Numbered from the stretch's first letter, positions 18,847 through 28,181 are shown. The stretch is 64,000 nt of DNA from Algoriphagus zhangzhouensis (GCF_900148515.1 NZ_FRXN01000003.1:186001-250000), one strand, 5' to 3'. The notes: generated from the letters alone by a model not told the origin. Numbers and translations: made by a program.

Positions 18847-19245
18847 ATGATCCAATTCGATTCAATTTTTCTTGTGGATGACGATCCGATCAATAATTTG
18901 ATCAATAAGCGACTATTGGGAAAAGTAGGAATTGCTGAGAATATTTACGAATTCTTGGAAGGATCAGAAGCTTTAAAAAATTTAGAACTGGCTCTAACAC
19001 CCCATGAAGTCTTAATATTCTTGGATATTAATATGCCAGTCATGAACGGCTGGGAATTTTTGGATGCCTACATGGAAAAGTACCCTGAAAGAAAAGACAA
19101 AATTGTCATACTCTCCAGTTCCATTGACTTTCAGGACCGTCAGAAAGCTTTAGAATATGAAGTCGTATTAGGCTTTTTAGAAAAGCCCTTAACAATGGAT
19201 AAAATCCATCAACAGGTTACCGAATTTTTAGAAAAGGGAATTTAA
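18847..19245 (+). CDS. single-domain response regulator (CheY-like)
   Basis: 132 residues forming only a receiver domain. The acidic pocket is D11/D12 (VDDDP), the phosphorylation site is D60 in FLDINMPVMNGW, the switch Ser is in VILSSS, and Lys113 is in LEKPL. With no output domain, it probably acts by protein contact or as a phosphate relay. It is not next to a kinase gene. Its last four bases overlap the end of the convergent serine hydrolase gene. Confidence 0.93.
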   Translation: MIQFDSIFLVDDDPINNLINKRLLGKVGIAENIYEFLEGSEALKNLELALTPHEVLIFLDINMPVMNGWEFLDAYMEKYPERKDKIVILSSSIDFQDRQKALEYEVVLGFLEKPLTMDKIHQQVTEFLEKGI

Positions 19246-20345
19246 GGCTGAATAACCGGCGCTAATTTATCCCACATTTGTCGGATCAATAAAAAAGGAA
19301 TCGTAGTCGAATCCGAAGCACCTCCCATTCGAACTACCACCAAATTTTCCGAAGGTACCACCATCAAGAATTGTCCATTCTTACCCATAGCCTGGTACAT
19401 ATCAATAGGCCCATTTTGGATCAAAGAACCAGAAAGGCTTTTTTCAACTCCCGGAAGCATAAATGACTTTTGACCATTCAACCAAGTCAAATAGCCATAG
19501 CTCGGATTTAGATTCTGAGACGACTTTACCATTTGGTCAAAAAAGCTGCCCTCCCATATTTGCTCGCCATTCCATCTTCCCTTAGACAAGAGTAAAATTC
19601 CAAAACGAGCCATAGATCTTGGAGAGCTGTAAAAGACATTGTTTTGTCCAGCCTTTTGCCAAAACCCTTTCATCCCAATCTTATCACCAATTCGGGATTT
19701 GAAATAGGACTGATATGTCTCACCAGAAGCTTTTTCCAAGAGTTTTTCAAGGACTGTATAAGTTCCATTATGATAACTCCACCTGGTACCCGGTTTAGTC
19801 AAAAACTTAAAGGAGGAAGGGCTGGTATCATCTAGGTTCATGACATCATTATCAATTCCAGTAGTCATTGTCAAGTGGTGCACTATTCGAATCTTTTTTT
19901 CCTCTTTTGCAGACATAGATGTCCATCCATTTCCCAAGTACTTCTGGGTCTTATCTTTGATTTTAAGCAGTTTTTCATTTTCTGCGATGCCAATCATCGC
20001 TGCTGTGAGGGTTTTGCCAGCTGAAGCCCAATACCAGAAAGACTCCGGGTCCATTGGTCCCAAACCTGTCAATTTTCCTCCCCAATATTCCTCTACTACA
20101 ATTTTCCCATCTTTTAAAATCAAAAAACCTCTTGTATCAGTTTCAGAAAGCCAGGAAAGAAACTCGCCCATCTTTTGCTGATCAAAACCCGCTTCCGACT
20201 GAGACATCTTTTCCCATTCCTGCGAATCATTGGGTGGGAAATAGATAGAATTCCCAGAAGATGATCCTTGAGCCGAGAGATGAAAAGAGGAAAAAAAAGC
20301 CCCGATGAATATCAGGGCTTTCAAAAAACTAGCAGCTTTATTCAT
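19242..20345 (-). CDS. secreted class C beta-lactamase-related serine hydrolase
   Basis: 367 residues with a signal peptide (MNKAASFLKALIFIGAFF, likely cut after LSAQ). The SxxK motif is S108-A-G-K111, the second motif is Y191-H-N193, and a GxMGGAS-like stretch near the C-terminus fits the third. Such proteins are usually esterases, DD-peptidases or amidases rather than true beta-lactamases. The gene follows the S10 peptidase gene by 13 bases. A terminator-like hairpin lies within its signal-peptide codons (see separate entry). Confidence 0.88.
   Translation of the reverse strand: MNKAASFLKALIFIGAFFSSFHLSAQGSSSGNSIYFPPNDSQEWEKMSQSEAGFDQQKMGEFLSWLSETDTRGFLILKDGKIVVEEYWGGKLTGLGPMDPESFWYWASAGKTLTAAMIGIAENEKLLKIKDKTQKYLGNGWTSMSAKEEKKIRIVHHLTMTTGIDNDVMNLDDTSPSSFKFLTKPGTRWSYHNGTYTVLEKLLEKASGETYQSYFKSRIGDKIGMKGFWQKAGQNNVFYSSPRSMARFGILLLSKGRWNGEQIWEGSFFDQMVKSSQNLNPSYGYLTWLNGQKSFMLPGVEKSLSGSLIQNGPIDMYQAMGKNGQFLMVVPSENLVVVRMGGASDSTTIPFLLIRQMWDKLAPVIQP
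20291..20321 (-). terminator. terminator-like hairpin inside the serine hydrolase signal-peptide codons
   Basis: Read on the minus strand, an AAAGCCC arm (20321-20315) and a GGGCTTT arm (20302-20296), with an inner ATC/GAT helix and one mismatch, are followed by a run of eight T ending at 20291. It lies about 40 bp after the S10 peptidase stop and within codons 9-18 of the next gene. It could end or attenuate the upstream transcript. Confidence 0.55.
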
Positions 20346-20358
20346 GCTACAAATAAAC

Positions 20359-21864
20359 TTATTTTCTCAAAGTATCCTCAATAAATGCCTTTAGATCATC
20401 TCTGAATTTTTGAGCAGATGGCAAATGAGTGTACATCATGTGTCCAGCTTCATAGTATGTCATCTTGATTCTGTCAGAAGCTGACTTAGGCAGTCCCAAA
20501 TGAGAAATGGAATGCTCTACCCCATAAAATACTGTTGCCAAATCATAATAGCCATTCATGATCAAGACTTTCATATTTGGATCTTTGCTCAAAGCATCAG
20601 CCATATCGGGAAGGGTCGTAATTGCCCCGGTAGTCCCCCAAAATTGATTTCCTCGGTGAGACCAATCCCATCTAAAACCATTTCTTCCTCCAGCGGAAGT
20701 AGCATAAAGAAGGTCTTTACTTACGCCAAGTGAGCCATGGAAGTAATCCAAAAATAAGCTGGTATATGCAGGCGAGATGGCATCACTCTGCGGGTCTGTG
20801 AAAGAAGACATTGACATCGGGTCCAAATTGATCCCTTTATATCTAGAATCCAATCGTCCAACAGTCATCTTCTCATCTCTCAACATTTCCTGAAAAGTCT
20901 CCCCAGCATTCAATTTCAAATCAGCACGCAACCAAATCTCTGCACTGATCCCAGAATATGATTCGAGCTTTTGGGCAATCTGATTTTTCTCAGCATCAGA
21001 AATTGTATTTCCTTTGAATAAAGCTGGTGCATATTCATTCTCAGTGAACTCTCTTACCTCCTGAACGAAAGATTCAATATCTGCTCCCTTATTGGTGATT
21101 TTATCATGATACCTTGCTGTCACCGCTACGGTAGGGAAATAAACGATGTTAGATATATCCTCATTTGGAACAAAAAACAAGGTTCTCAAATCAAAAACTG
21201 AGGACACCATCACTACTCCATTCAAAGCATAGCCTCTATTCAAAAGATAGCTCATCACACCTGCGTTTCTAAAGGTACCGTAGCTTTCTCCCAAAATGTA
21301 TTTTGGAGAATTCAGACGTCCATGCTCTTTCAAAAACTGCATGATAAACAAACTGACACTTCGGATATCTTGATCTACTCCCCAAAAGTCTTTTCCTTCA
21401 GATTCGCCAATAGGAACGGATAGGCCAGTACCTATAGGGTCCATCATCACTACATCGGCCATATCCAAAATGGAATACTCATTATTCACCAATTCATAGG
21501 GCGCGCCTTGATTGTAATTGGGATCATCAACAGCAATTCTTTTCGGGCCCATGATTCCCATGTGCAACCAATAAGAAGATGAACCAGGGCCACCATTGTA
21601 TGAGAAAATGATTGGCCGATTCTTCTCAGGATTTTCCTTGAAATAGGCAGTAAAGCCGAAAAGAGCGATAGGCTTATTATTCTCATCTTTCAACTCCATA
21701 GTACCGGCCTTTGCATTGAGATTGATGGTTTTCCCATCAATCGTCACAGACTGCTTAGATTCAAAAACCTGGGCTTTTGGATCCTCTTTTTTTGCTTCCG
21801 GTTTTTCCTGTGCCCAAGCAAAGCCAGACACAAAAAGGAAGACCAGTAGATATCTTACTTTCAT
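20359..21864 (-). CDS. secreted S10-family serine carboxypeptidase
   Basis: 501 residues with a signal peptide ending near FAWAQ (residue 19). The S10 family signatures are NGGPGSSSYW (90-99), the nucleophile Ser194 in LGESYGTFR, the Asp in MNGYYDLATVF and the His in YEAGHMMYTH. It removes C-terminal residues from peptides, probably in the periplasm or outside the cell. It is followed closely by a second secreted serine hydrolase. Confidence 0.92.
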   Translation of the reverse strand: MKVRYLLVFLFVSGFAWAQEKPEAKKEDPKAQVFESKQSVTIDGKTINLNAKAGTMELKDENNKPIALFGFTAYFKENPEKNRPIIFSYNGGPGSSSYWLHMGIMGPKRIAVDDPNYNQGAPYELVNNEYSILDMADVVMMDPIGTGLSVPIGESEGKDFWGVDQDIRSVSLFIMQFLKEHGRLNSPKYILGESYGTFRNAGVMSYLLNRGYALNGVVMVSSVFDLRTLFFVPNEDISNIVYFPTVAVTARYHDKITNKGADIESFVQEVREFTENEYAPALFKGNTISDAEKNQIAQKLESYSGISAEIWLRADLKLNAGETFQEMLRDEKMTVGRLDSRYKGINLDPMSMSSFTDPQSDAISPAYTSLFLDYFHGSLGVSKDLLYATSAGGRNGFRWDWSHRGNQFWGTTGAITTLPDMADALSKDPNMKVLIMNGYYDLATVFYGVEHSISHLGLPKSASDRIKMTYYEAGHMMYTHLPSAQKFRDDLKAFIEDTLRK

Positions 21865-21899
21865 AATTCTTGATTTAAGGTTGGTTGGTATATTTCAAA

Positions 21900-21923
21900 A
21901 AGAAAAGCCCTAAAAAGGGCCTT
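21900..21923 (-). terminator. intrinsic terminator after the amidohydrolase gene
   Basis: On the minus strand a short GCCCT/AGGGC stem (21907-21911 with 21916-21920) with a 4-nt loop is followed by a T-rich tract. It lies between the amidohydrolase stop at 21927 and the S10 peptidase start at 21864. Confidence 0.6.
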
Positions 21924-21926
21924 CAT

Positions 21927-23204
21927 TTATTTTTTAAAGATTTTTCCGTCTTTCATGACAAATACCACATCTTTCATCACTGCGATATTCTCATCAGGAT
22001 TTCCATCGACAGCAATGATATCTGCGATTTTTCCAGCTTCAATGGTTCCGAGCTTTTCTTCGATATCCATGAAAATAGCATTGGTATAGGTAGCTGCTTG
22101 AAGTGCTTCTAAGGCGGGCATTCCAGCCTCCACCATATAAACAAATTCTCTATAATTATCCCCGTGAGGGTAAACACCTGCATCTGTTCCAAAAGCGATT
22201 TTCACTCCATTTTTGTAGGCTTTTGCAAAAGTATCTTGAATTTGAGGTCCGATTCTTTTCGCCTTCTCTGCTACAACTGCAGGATAATAACCTGGAATTT
22301 CAGCCAATTGAGCAGCAGTCATCCCTGCAGTGATGGTAGGAACATACCAAGTCCCTTTTGACTTCATCAAGCTCATCGTCTCATCAGTCATCATGGTTCC
22401 ATGCTCGATAGAGTGAACACCAGCTTTGATTGCACGCTGCATCCCTTCATCTCCATGGGCATGAGCTGCCACGTGAATCCCAAAGTCATTGGCAGTTTCA
22501 ACAATCGCATCCAATTCATCTTGTTGGAATTGTGGAGCAGACCCGTCTCGAGCCACCGAAAGAACTCCACCGGTAGCAGTTACTTTGATCACATCAGAAC
22601 CCAGTTTCATGGCTTGCCTTACAGCCTTCCGTGCATCATAAGGGCCATTAATTACTCCCACTTCCGGTCCCGGATCACCCATCAAATCTCTTTTTCTTCC
22701 ATTGGTTGGATCAGCATGTCCACCTGTTGGAGCAATGGATTTTCCAGCCGTATAAATTCTAGGTCCAGAAACTGTACCAGCATTGATTGCATTTCTAAGG
22801 GCAATATTGACACCGGAACCACCTAGATCACGGACAGTTGTAAAACCAGACATCAAGGTTTTCTCAGCTAGAGGAAGTGCTTTGTAAGCTACATCGGCTT
22901 CATTGTCACGAAAGCCATCAATATATCTTGTTGGTGAAGTTTCTCCTTCAATGTGAACGTGCATATCCATCAATCCCGGTAGCACAGTTGAATTTTTCAG
23001 GTCGACCATTTCATCTCCGGAGCCACCATTTTGGTAGCCTGGGGAAACTGAGGTGATTTTACCACCTTCGACCACAATGGTCTGTTCTATCAAAACCTTC
23101 ATCGACTTGGTATCAATTAGTCTACCCGCGTGGATGTAAGTTTTTTGGGCAAAAGCGCCCATGGCTAGCATGCATGCCAGCCCAGTGAGTACTAGTTTGT
23201 TCAT
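21927..23204 (-). CDS. secreted metal-dependent amidohydrolase (imidazolonepropionase/prolidase-like)
   Basis: 425 residues with a signal peptide (MNKLVLTGLACMLAMGAFAQ). The amidohydrolase metal site opens with LMDMHVHIEG (His82, His84). A lysine in DVIKVTATGG, AAHAHGDEGM and HSIEHGTMM supply further ligands, and the Asp is in FGTDAGVYPHG. Members of this branch cut Xaa-Pro or Xaa-Arg dipeptides and cyclic imides. A peptide role fits the neighbouring S10 peptidase and serine hydrolase genes. Confidence 0.9.
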   Translation of the reverse strand: MNKLVLTGLACMLAMGAFAQKTYIHAGRLIDTKSMKVLIEQTIVVEGGKITSVSPGYQNGGSGDEMVDLKNSTVLPGLMDMHVHIEGETSPTRYIDGFRDNEADVAYKALPLAEKTLMSGFTTVRDLGGSGVNIALRNAINAGTVSGPRIYTAGKSIAPTGGHADPTNGRKRDLMGDPGPEVGVINGPYDARKAVRQAMKLGSDVIKVTATGGVLSVARDGSAPQFQQDELDAIVETANDFGIHVAAHAHGDEGMQRAIKAGVHSIEHGTMMTDETMSLMKSKGTWYVPTITAGMTAAQLAEIPGYYPAVVAEKAKRIGPQIQDTFAKAYKNGVKIAFGTDAGVYPHGDNYREFVYMVEAGMPALEALQAATYTNAIFMDIEEKLGTIEAGKIADIIAVDGNPDENIAVMKDVVFVMKDGKIFKK

Positions 23205-23254
23205 ACGGTTGGTTTTTGATCGTTTGGTAAGGAAATATAACCAAATACCGCATT

Positions 23255-23662
23255 TCAGAGAAGCTTATCTTCCGGTTTTAACTGATAAGTGTGATCATGG
23301 GGGTAAAAACCCAATTTGCGGTAAAAAGGGATAGCCCCTTCGGCTGCAAAAAGAAATAATCTAGCATCTTCAGCTGAATTTCTAGCCTCTTGAATAAGAG
23401 CCTTTCCTATCCCCTGCTTTTGGTAGACTTCATCCACCGCCAAATCCGCAATAAAACATCGATAAGAAAAATCAGACAAGGCTCTAAGCAAGCCAACCAA
23501 CTTTCCTTGGACCCTAGCCGTAATGATCAAATTAGAACCGGAGATCATCCGTTGAAGCTGAGTAGGATTATCCATCGGTCTTCTTTTGGAAAGTGTGGAT
23601 GACTCCAATATCGAGACAAATTCTTCCAATGAAATCTCTTTTTCTATTTGATAGGTTATCAT
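23255..23662 (-). CDS. GNAT-family N-acetyltransferase
   Basis: 135 residues from ATG 23662 (MITYQIEKEISLEEF). The frame stays open to 23746, but the extra 28 residues look unlike the family and would run across the start of the divergent gene at 23688. The acetyl-CoA loop is VYQKQGIGKALIQEA after ADLAVDE, and FPF-type FYRKLGFYP closes the domain. The acceptor is unknown. Confidence 0.85.
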   Translation of the reverse strand: MITYQIEKEISLEEFVSILESSTLSKRRPMDNPTQLQRMISGSNLIITARVQGKLVGLLRALSDFSYRCFIADLAVDEVYQKQGIGKALIQEARNSAEDARLFLFAAEGAIPFYRKLGFYPHDHTYQLKPEDKLL

Positions 23663-23687
23663 TATTTTCAGTAAAATAAAATCTAAT

Positions 23688-23945
23688 ATGGCCGGAGGTT
23701 CAGGGTTTATAGTCGACTCAAACAAAACAGGAAAAGATAATCGCAACCTTGGAAAAATCAGACCTAGACTAAAGTCTGAAGCTCATCCAAGATCTGGAAA
23801 AAATGCACGAATCTTAGATTTGAAAGATGCGATAAAACACAGATTTCAAATCAAAAACCAATCCCGAAAACTAACATTGGCAGTCTTTTTAGGAATTTTC
23901 ATAGGGATAGTGATTTTAGGTTTGTATCTATTTTTTTCGAATTAA
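23688..23945 (+). CDS. small uncharacterised single-pass membrane protein
   Basis: 85 residues. The first 60 are polar and basic (DSNKTGKDNRNLGKIRPRLK, HPRSGKNARILDLKDAIKHR). One hydrophobic helix near the C-terminus (LAVFLGIFIGIVILGLYLFF) leaves a tail of only SN, so the protein is probably anchored by its C-terminus with its N-terminus in the cytosol. No family is recognised. It is divergent from the GNAT gene, with 25 bp between the two starts. Confidence 0.65.
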   Translation: MAGGSGFIVDSNKTGKDNRNLGKIRPRLKSEAHPRSGKNARILDLKDAIKHRFQIKNQSRKLTLAVFLGIFIGIVILGLYLFFSN

Positions 23946-23978
23946 GAATACCTAAAATCAATTAAAAAAGGACCTTTC

Positions 23979-24398
23979 TCAAGTTTTTGCATTCTCATCA
24001 AGGATATCTTCATACACCTCATCTACAGGTTCCCAAAGTTCGATAGCATGTCCATCTGGATCCATGATATGGACAAATTTCCCGTAATCATACACCGCTA
24101 TTTCATCAAGAATCTGTACCCCCTCTTTTTTCAGCTCTTCCACTAATTCCACCAAGTTTTCCACCCGATAATTAATCATAAAATCCTTTTCAGAGGGATT
24201 AAAATAAGTGGTCTTTTCACCCATAGGTGACCATTGGGTATGTCCTTTCAGATTAGGGTCGGATGCATGTCTCCACTCAAAAGTAGTCCCGTATTTATCT
24301 GTATTCAGCCCCAAGTGCTTTTGATACCAAGACTTAGTTTCATCAGGATTTTTCACCTTGAAAAAGATTCCTCCTATGCCTGTGACTCTTTTTTCCAT
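23979..24398 (-). CDS. VOC-superfamily (glyoxalase-like) protein
   Basis: 139 residues with the paired beta-alpha-beta modules of the vicinal oxygen chelate fold. It starts VTGIGGIFFKVKNPDETKSW and ends VHIMDPDGHAIELWEP, with the C-terminal metal Glu. Enzymes of this group include glyoxalase I and dioxygenases, and others only bind antibiotics, so the reaction cannot be called. It stands alone. Confidence 0.85.
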   Translation of the reverse strand: MEKRVTGIGGIFFKVKNPDETKSWYQKHLGLNTDKYGTTFEWRHASDPNLKGHTQWSPMGEKTTYFNPSEKDFMINYRVENLVELVEELKKEGVQILDEIAVYDYGKFVHIMDPDGHAIELWEPVDEVYEDILDENAKT

Positions 24399-24441
24399 AA
24401 GAATATTTTTTTGGAGAAGTTAGTGAAAGCAAAGGGGATTT

Positions 24442-24801
24442 TCACTCTTTCACCTTGACAATTAGCATCCAACCGGCATCCAGCGGCAAATAGCCGAAAT
24501 CATAACAATAGGTATAAACGCTACCCTTTTTGGTTTCATAAGAATGGGTCGAGTACTTAAATTGAAACCCTTCCTGAATCATCCTCTCCTTAGTGGTTTT
24601 GGCCATTTCTTCGCCTTCTGGGATGAGAGACTCTAAAATATTCCGGTTCCGCTTTAAGGCATGATTGATCCTTCGAATCAGATTATTGGAGTCGGCAGTT
24701 TGTTGATAATTATAGGTATTCCTACACTGATCATCACAAAATTTCTTGTCAACCCGTCCTTGGATCGGTGCTCCGCAATTCAAACAATGTCTTTGTTCCA
24801 T
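24442..24801 (-). CDS. uncharacterised protein with N-terminal zinc ribbon
   Basis: 119 residues. The N-terminus MEQRHCLNCGAPI...KKFCDDQCRNTY forms a CxxC...CxxxC zinc ribbon at residues 6-26. A basic helical stretch follows (IRRINHALKRNRNILESLIP), and a C-terminal beta-rich part ends GWMLIVKVKE. This layout recurs in Bacteroidota hypothetical proteins. It may bind nucleic acid or a protein partner; no function is known. Confidence 0.75.
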   Translation of the reverse strand: MEQRHCLNCGAPIQGRVDKKFCDDQCRNTYNYQQTADSNNLIRRINHALKRNRNILESLIPEGEEMAKTTKERMIQEGFQFKYSTHSYETKKGSVYTYCYDFGYLPLDAGWMLIVKVKE

Positions 24802-24863
24802 TTTATAAAAATAAAGTCTTATTAATTTATAAAATTAGTTTAAAACAACCTCAGCTTTGAGAT

Positions 24864-25472
24864 TTACTTTTGACCAATCATACGAATCACGGAAGATTGT
24901 CCTTGATGAAATTCACCTTCGCTTAAGAATACCTCGATTTCATCCAAAGAAATTTCCTGTAGGGATGCAAAATCTTCCATCAGTTCTTCTCTTGAAAACA
25001 ACATGCTGATTTCTTTTGGACCTCCTGCTTTTGGATTTGCTGTACTAAAAGCCAAATGAGCTTTTGAAAAACATTCCAAAATCACCAATCCTCCCGGTTT
25101 CAATAATTCTAAAAGTCCAGCATGAATCAAACTTCTAATTGGCTTGGGAAAATGTGCGAAAATCAGAACTATCAGATCAAAACTCTCTTTTTCATAATTC
25201 ATCTCTTCCAAAGTTCCAACCTGATAATCCAGAGACACTCCTTCCAAACCCGCCAACTTTTCAGCTTTCAACTTTCCTGATTCACTGATATCAAAGGCGA
25301 ATACTTCCCATCCTAATTTGGCAGCGAAAACAGCATTTCTACCTTCTCCTTCGGCAGGAAACAAGGCTTTCCCAGGTTTTATCCTCTCTAGCTCCTCTTT
25401 CAAAAACTGATTAGGTTCTACTCCATAAGCATATTCTTTAGCCCCATATCTTTGATTCCAAAACTCTTTCAT
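24864..25472 (-). CDS. SAM-dependent methyltransferase (TehB-like)
   Basis: 202 residues with a class I Rossmann methyltransferase fold. Motif I is ALFPAEGEGRNAVFAAKLG, the acidic residue after strand 2 is in VFAFDISE, and motif IV is FDLIVLIFAHFP. It opens WNQRYGAKEYAYGVEPNQFL, as in TehB-like thiol/metalloid methyltransferases. The substrate is unknown. It is transcribed apart from the larger gene upstream, from which it is separated by a terminator. Confidence 0.87.
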   Translation of the reverse strand: MKEFWNQRYGAKEYAYGVEPNQFLKEELERIKPGKALFPAEGEGRNAVFAAKLGWEVFAFDISESGKLKAEKLAGLEGVSLDYQVGTLEEMNYEKESFDLIVLIFAHFPKPIRSLIHAGLLELLKPGGLVILECFSKAHLAFSTANPKAGGPKEISMLFSREELMEDFASLQEISLDEIEVFLSEGEFHQGQSSVIRMIGQK

Positions 25473-25497
25473 TTCACAAGGTATTTAGCACAAAAAC

Positions 25498-25523
25498 AAA
25501 AAAGGAACCCGAAGGTTCCTTTT
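25498..25523 (-). terminator. intrinsic terminator after the PQQ dehydrogenase gene
   Basis: A 9-bp stem (25501-25509 with 25514-25522) reads AAAGGAACC-TTCG-GGTTCCTTT on the minus strand, with a stable UUCG tetraloop, and is followed by T. Confidence 0.92.
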
Positions 25524-25526
25524 CAA

Positions 25527-28181
25527 TTATCGACTCAACTGAATAGTGTCGAGATTAAATGTATTCCAAATATTCACATCCGACTCAGACCGGAGCACAA
25601 AGAAAACTTTCCTGATTCCTGATTGCTCTTTCAAAGAAACCTTCACAGGGAAATACCCTTTTTTATCCCCTTGAGAAAGTAGTTCAGTACTTCCCCAAAG
25701 TTCTCCATCTGGTGAATCCAAGCGAATTTCCAAAATACCTTTGATCCCAGCTGGATTGACCAATAGTTCCGCTGATCTGATCCCAGAAACATCCCAATTG
25801 TCAAACGCAAACCATGAATTTTTCGAAGTAAAACGAATAAAATAAACTCCGTCAATATTTGCCTTAGCTGTGTTTTCAAATTCATTGGCAGTCAAGGCTG
25901 AAACCAAACTGTTTCGAATCAATAGTTGCGAACTCCCCTTCAAAGAGGCAATTCCATTTGCTCCTTTATCTGAATAAGCTGCCTGAACCAGATAATATCC
26001 TTCTGGATTTTCAGTCTGATTGATTTCAAAGGCTCCTTTCAAAGGAAGGTTTTCATTTCCATAATCTGGGTCTTCCAAAGACAAAATAAAATCAACCATT
26101 TCTCCTACCTGATCTTGCGGCAAATGCAAATGGCCAGGCATGGCCTGTTCACCCCAAACTCCATTTCCACCATTTCTGATTTTGTTAATCAAATAAGTTC
26201 TTGAATCTGATTGACCTTTGTATTTCGAAGAGACATTGCGGAAAGTCGGTCCAACAGACTTATTCTCCACATCGTGACAGGCCTTGCAACCAGATTGAGT
26301 GATGAAGTTCTCACCAATAGAAACTTGCTCCTCTTGATGTCCAGCCTCGATCACATCGAATCCACCTGCGATATAGTCAATGCTAAATTGAATCGCATTC
26401 GAATCAATTTCCCCATCCTCTTGATCAGTGACTTTCACTTCATAATCGACAGTCTCAGGTCCAAAATAGAAGCTTTTGTTTCCATTCCAATCAATCTCAA
26501 CCTGTGGTCTTTCATTTCCAACCCGAACCTCAATCGATGCAGATGCTTCTTCTCCTTCCAAGTCCTTCACAATCAAAGTTGCTTGGTAGGTTCCCGGGGT
26601 TTGATAAGTATGACTAGGATTAGGACTTGAATCTTTAGCAGAGCCATCGCCAAAGTCCCAACTGTATGTCAATTGATCTTCTGGGTCAAAATCCAGAGAA
26701 CCTTCTGATGAGAAATCCACTGTTAATGGAGCTCCACCTGTGGTATGATTAGCTTTCAGCTTTGCAACAGGCTTTCTATTTCCTGCCGCAAATTCGATTT
26801 TATACAGACCAGAATTATCATTTTGTGAGCGCCAGAAGGTTCCATATTCCAAAACATACAAAGCACCATCTTTGCCAAATTGCATATCCATTGGCTTTTC
26901 AAATACCGTCGAAGGCATGAATCGTTCCATGGAATCATACTCAAAGTTTTCTGTCAAGGAAACGGTGAAAATCCAATTTCTCATCCAGTCATAGATGAAC
27001 AGTTTTTCATTGTAATAGCCAGGAAAACGCACATCCGTTTTATCAAAATCCTCACGGTAATAAACCGGACCGGCCATGGCATTTCTACCACCAGAACCTA
27101 GCATTGGAAACTCCTCAGATTCATTATAGGGATAATAAATCATCGCTGGTTGTGCAGGAGGTAAGTTTTGAATCCCCGTGTTATTCGGAGAGGTATTCAA
27201 AGGAGCGGCTGGATCAAAGCGAAAAAGACTGTCCTTTTTCTCAAAATCATACTTCCAGTAGGCATAATTATTCCCTACGAAATATGGCCAACCAAAGAAC
27301 CCTGGTTCCGTTGCAACATTGATCTCATCATACCCGCGAGGACCTCTGCCCACTTTATCCTGAGAACCATCAGGCCCTACTTCCCCCCAATACAAATTTC
27401 CATTATGCTGATCCAAAGAAATACGGAATGGGTTTCTATTTCCCATCACATAGATTTCAGGGCGAGTTCCTTCTGTTCCTGGAGGAAATAAATTGCCTTC
27501 CGGAATGGAATAAGTCCCATCAGCTTCCGGCTTGATTCGGATGATAGCTCCGCGAAGATCATTCGCATTACCCGATGATCTCTGCGCATCTACATTTGCA
27601 GGTCGGTCAGGACGCTCGTCAATCGGATTGAAATTTTGGGAATCAAAAGGCGTGGTATCATCACCTGTGGAAAGGTAAAGCAAGCCATTGGCATCGAATT
27701 CAATGGAGCCTCCTGTATGACAACATCCTCGGAAAACAGGGATTTCCAAGATGATTTTTTCTGAGCTTAAATCCAGATGGTTGTCTTTGAAATCGAAACG
27801 AGATAGGCGATTGACATCCGGGCTATAATTGACAGGTGCATAGTAGAAATAGACCCAATGGTTTTCATTGAAATTGGGATCGATGGCAAAGCCGTCTAAT
27901 CCATCCTCATGCTCCAAGAAAACATCCAATTCACCTACCACCGAAGTCTCTCCAGTGCTCGCATCATACATTTTCAGTTTTCCGGCCCTTTCGATAAAAA
28001 GTACATTTCCATTATCGAGCACTTCCAGCTCCATGGGTTCATTTAGCTTTTCTACTAGGGAAACTTTGGTAAATCGGGACTCATCCGGCTTGATGGTTGC
28101 AAAAGGATCTACGTCCTTTTCAGTACAACTCCATCCAGCCAATCCGGTTAGAAGCATTGCTGCCCATACCGCCTTTTTCAT
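25527..28181 (-). CDS. PQQ-type sugar dehydrogenase lipoprotein with PKD, cytochrome c and C-terminal carbohydrate-binding-like domains
   Basis: 884 residues with a lipoprotein signal (LLTGLAGWSC). A glucose/sorbosone dehydrogenase-type beta-propeller fills about 30-465 (GLDGFAIDPNFNENHW, YVMGNRNPFRISLD). A PKD domain follows at about 470-555 (SYSWDFGDGSAKDSSPNP-like strands). A mono-haem cytochrome c has CKACH at 632-636 and an axial Met in AMPGHLH near 681. The last 150 residues resemble a CBM6-like beta-sandwich. It probably oxidises a sugar or sugar-derived substrate outside the inner membrane and passes electrons to its own haem. Confidence 0.9.
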   Translation of the reverse strand: MKKAVWAAMLLTGLAGWSCTEKDVDPFATIKPDESRFTKVSLVEKLNEPMELEVLDNGNVLFIERAGKLKMYDASTGETSVVGELDVFLEHEDGLDGFAIDPNFNENHWVYFYYAPVNYSPDVNRLSRFDFKDNHLDLSSEKIILEIPVFRGCCHTGGSIEFDANGLLYLSTGDDTTPFDSQNFNPIDERPDRPANVDAQRSSGNANDLRGAIIRIKPEADGTYSIPEGNLFPPGTEGTRPEIYVMGNRNPFRISLDQHNGNLYWGEVGPDGSQDKVGRGPRGYDEINVATEPGFFGWPYFVGNNYAYWKYDFEKKDSLFRFDPAAPLNTSPNNTGIQNLPPAQPAMIYYPYNESEEFPMLGSGGRNAMAGPVYYREDFDKTDVRFPGYYNEKLFIYDWMRNWIFTVSLTENFEYDSMERFMPSTVFEKPMDMQFGKDGALYVLEYGTFWRSQNDNSGLYKIEFAAGNRKPVAKLKANHTTGGAPLTVDFSSEGSLDFDPEDQLTYSWDFGDGSAKDSSPNPSHTYQTPGTYQATLIVKDLEGEEASASIEVRVGNERPQVEIDWNGNKSFYFGPETVDYEVKVTDQEDGEIDSNAIQFSIDYIAGGFDVIEAGHQEEQVSIGENFITQSGCKACHDVENKSVGPTFRNVSSKYKGQSDSRTYLINKIRNGGNGVWGEQAMPGHLHLPQDQVGEMVDFILSLEDPDYGNENLPLKGAFEINQTENPEGYYLVQAAYSDKGANGIASLKGSSQLLIRNSLVSALTANEFENTAKANIDGVYFIRFTSKNSWFAFDNWDVSGIRSAELLVNPAGIKGILEIRLDSPDGELWGSTELLSQGDKKGYFPVKVSLKEQSGIRKVFFVLRSESDVNIWNTFNLDTIQLSR

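Noticed and set aside
23663..23746. N-terminal extension of the GNAT protein
   Set aside because: The residues do not fit the family and the region contains the start of the divergent membrane-protein gene; ATG 23662 gives a normal GNAT length.
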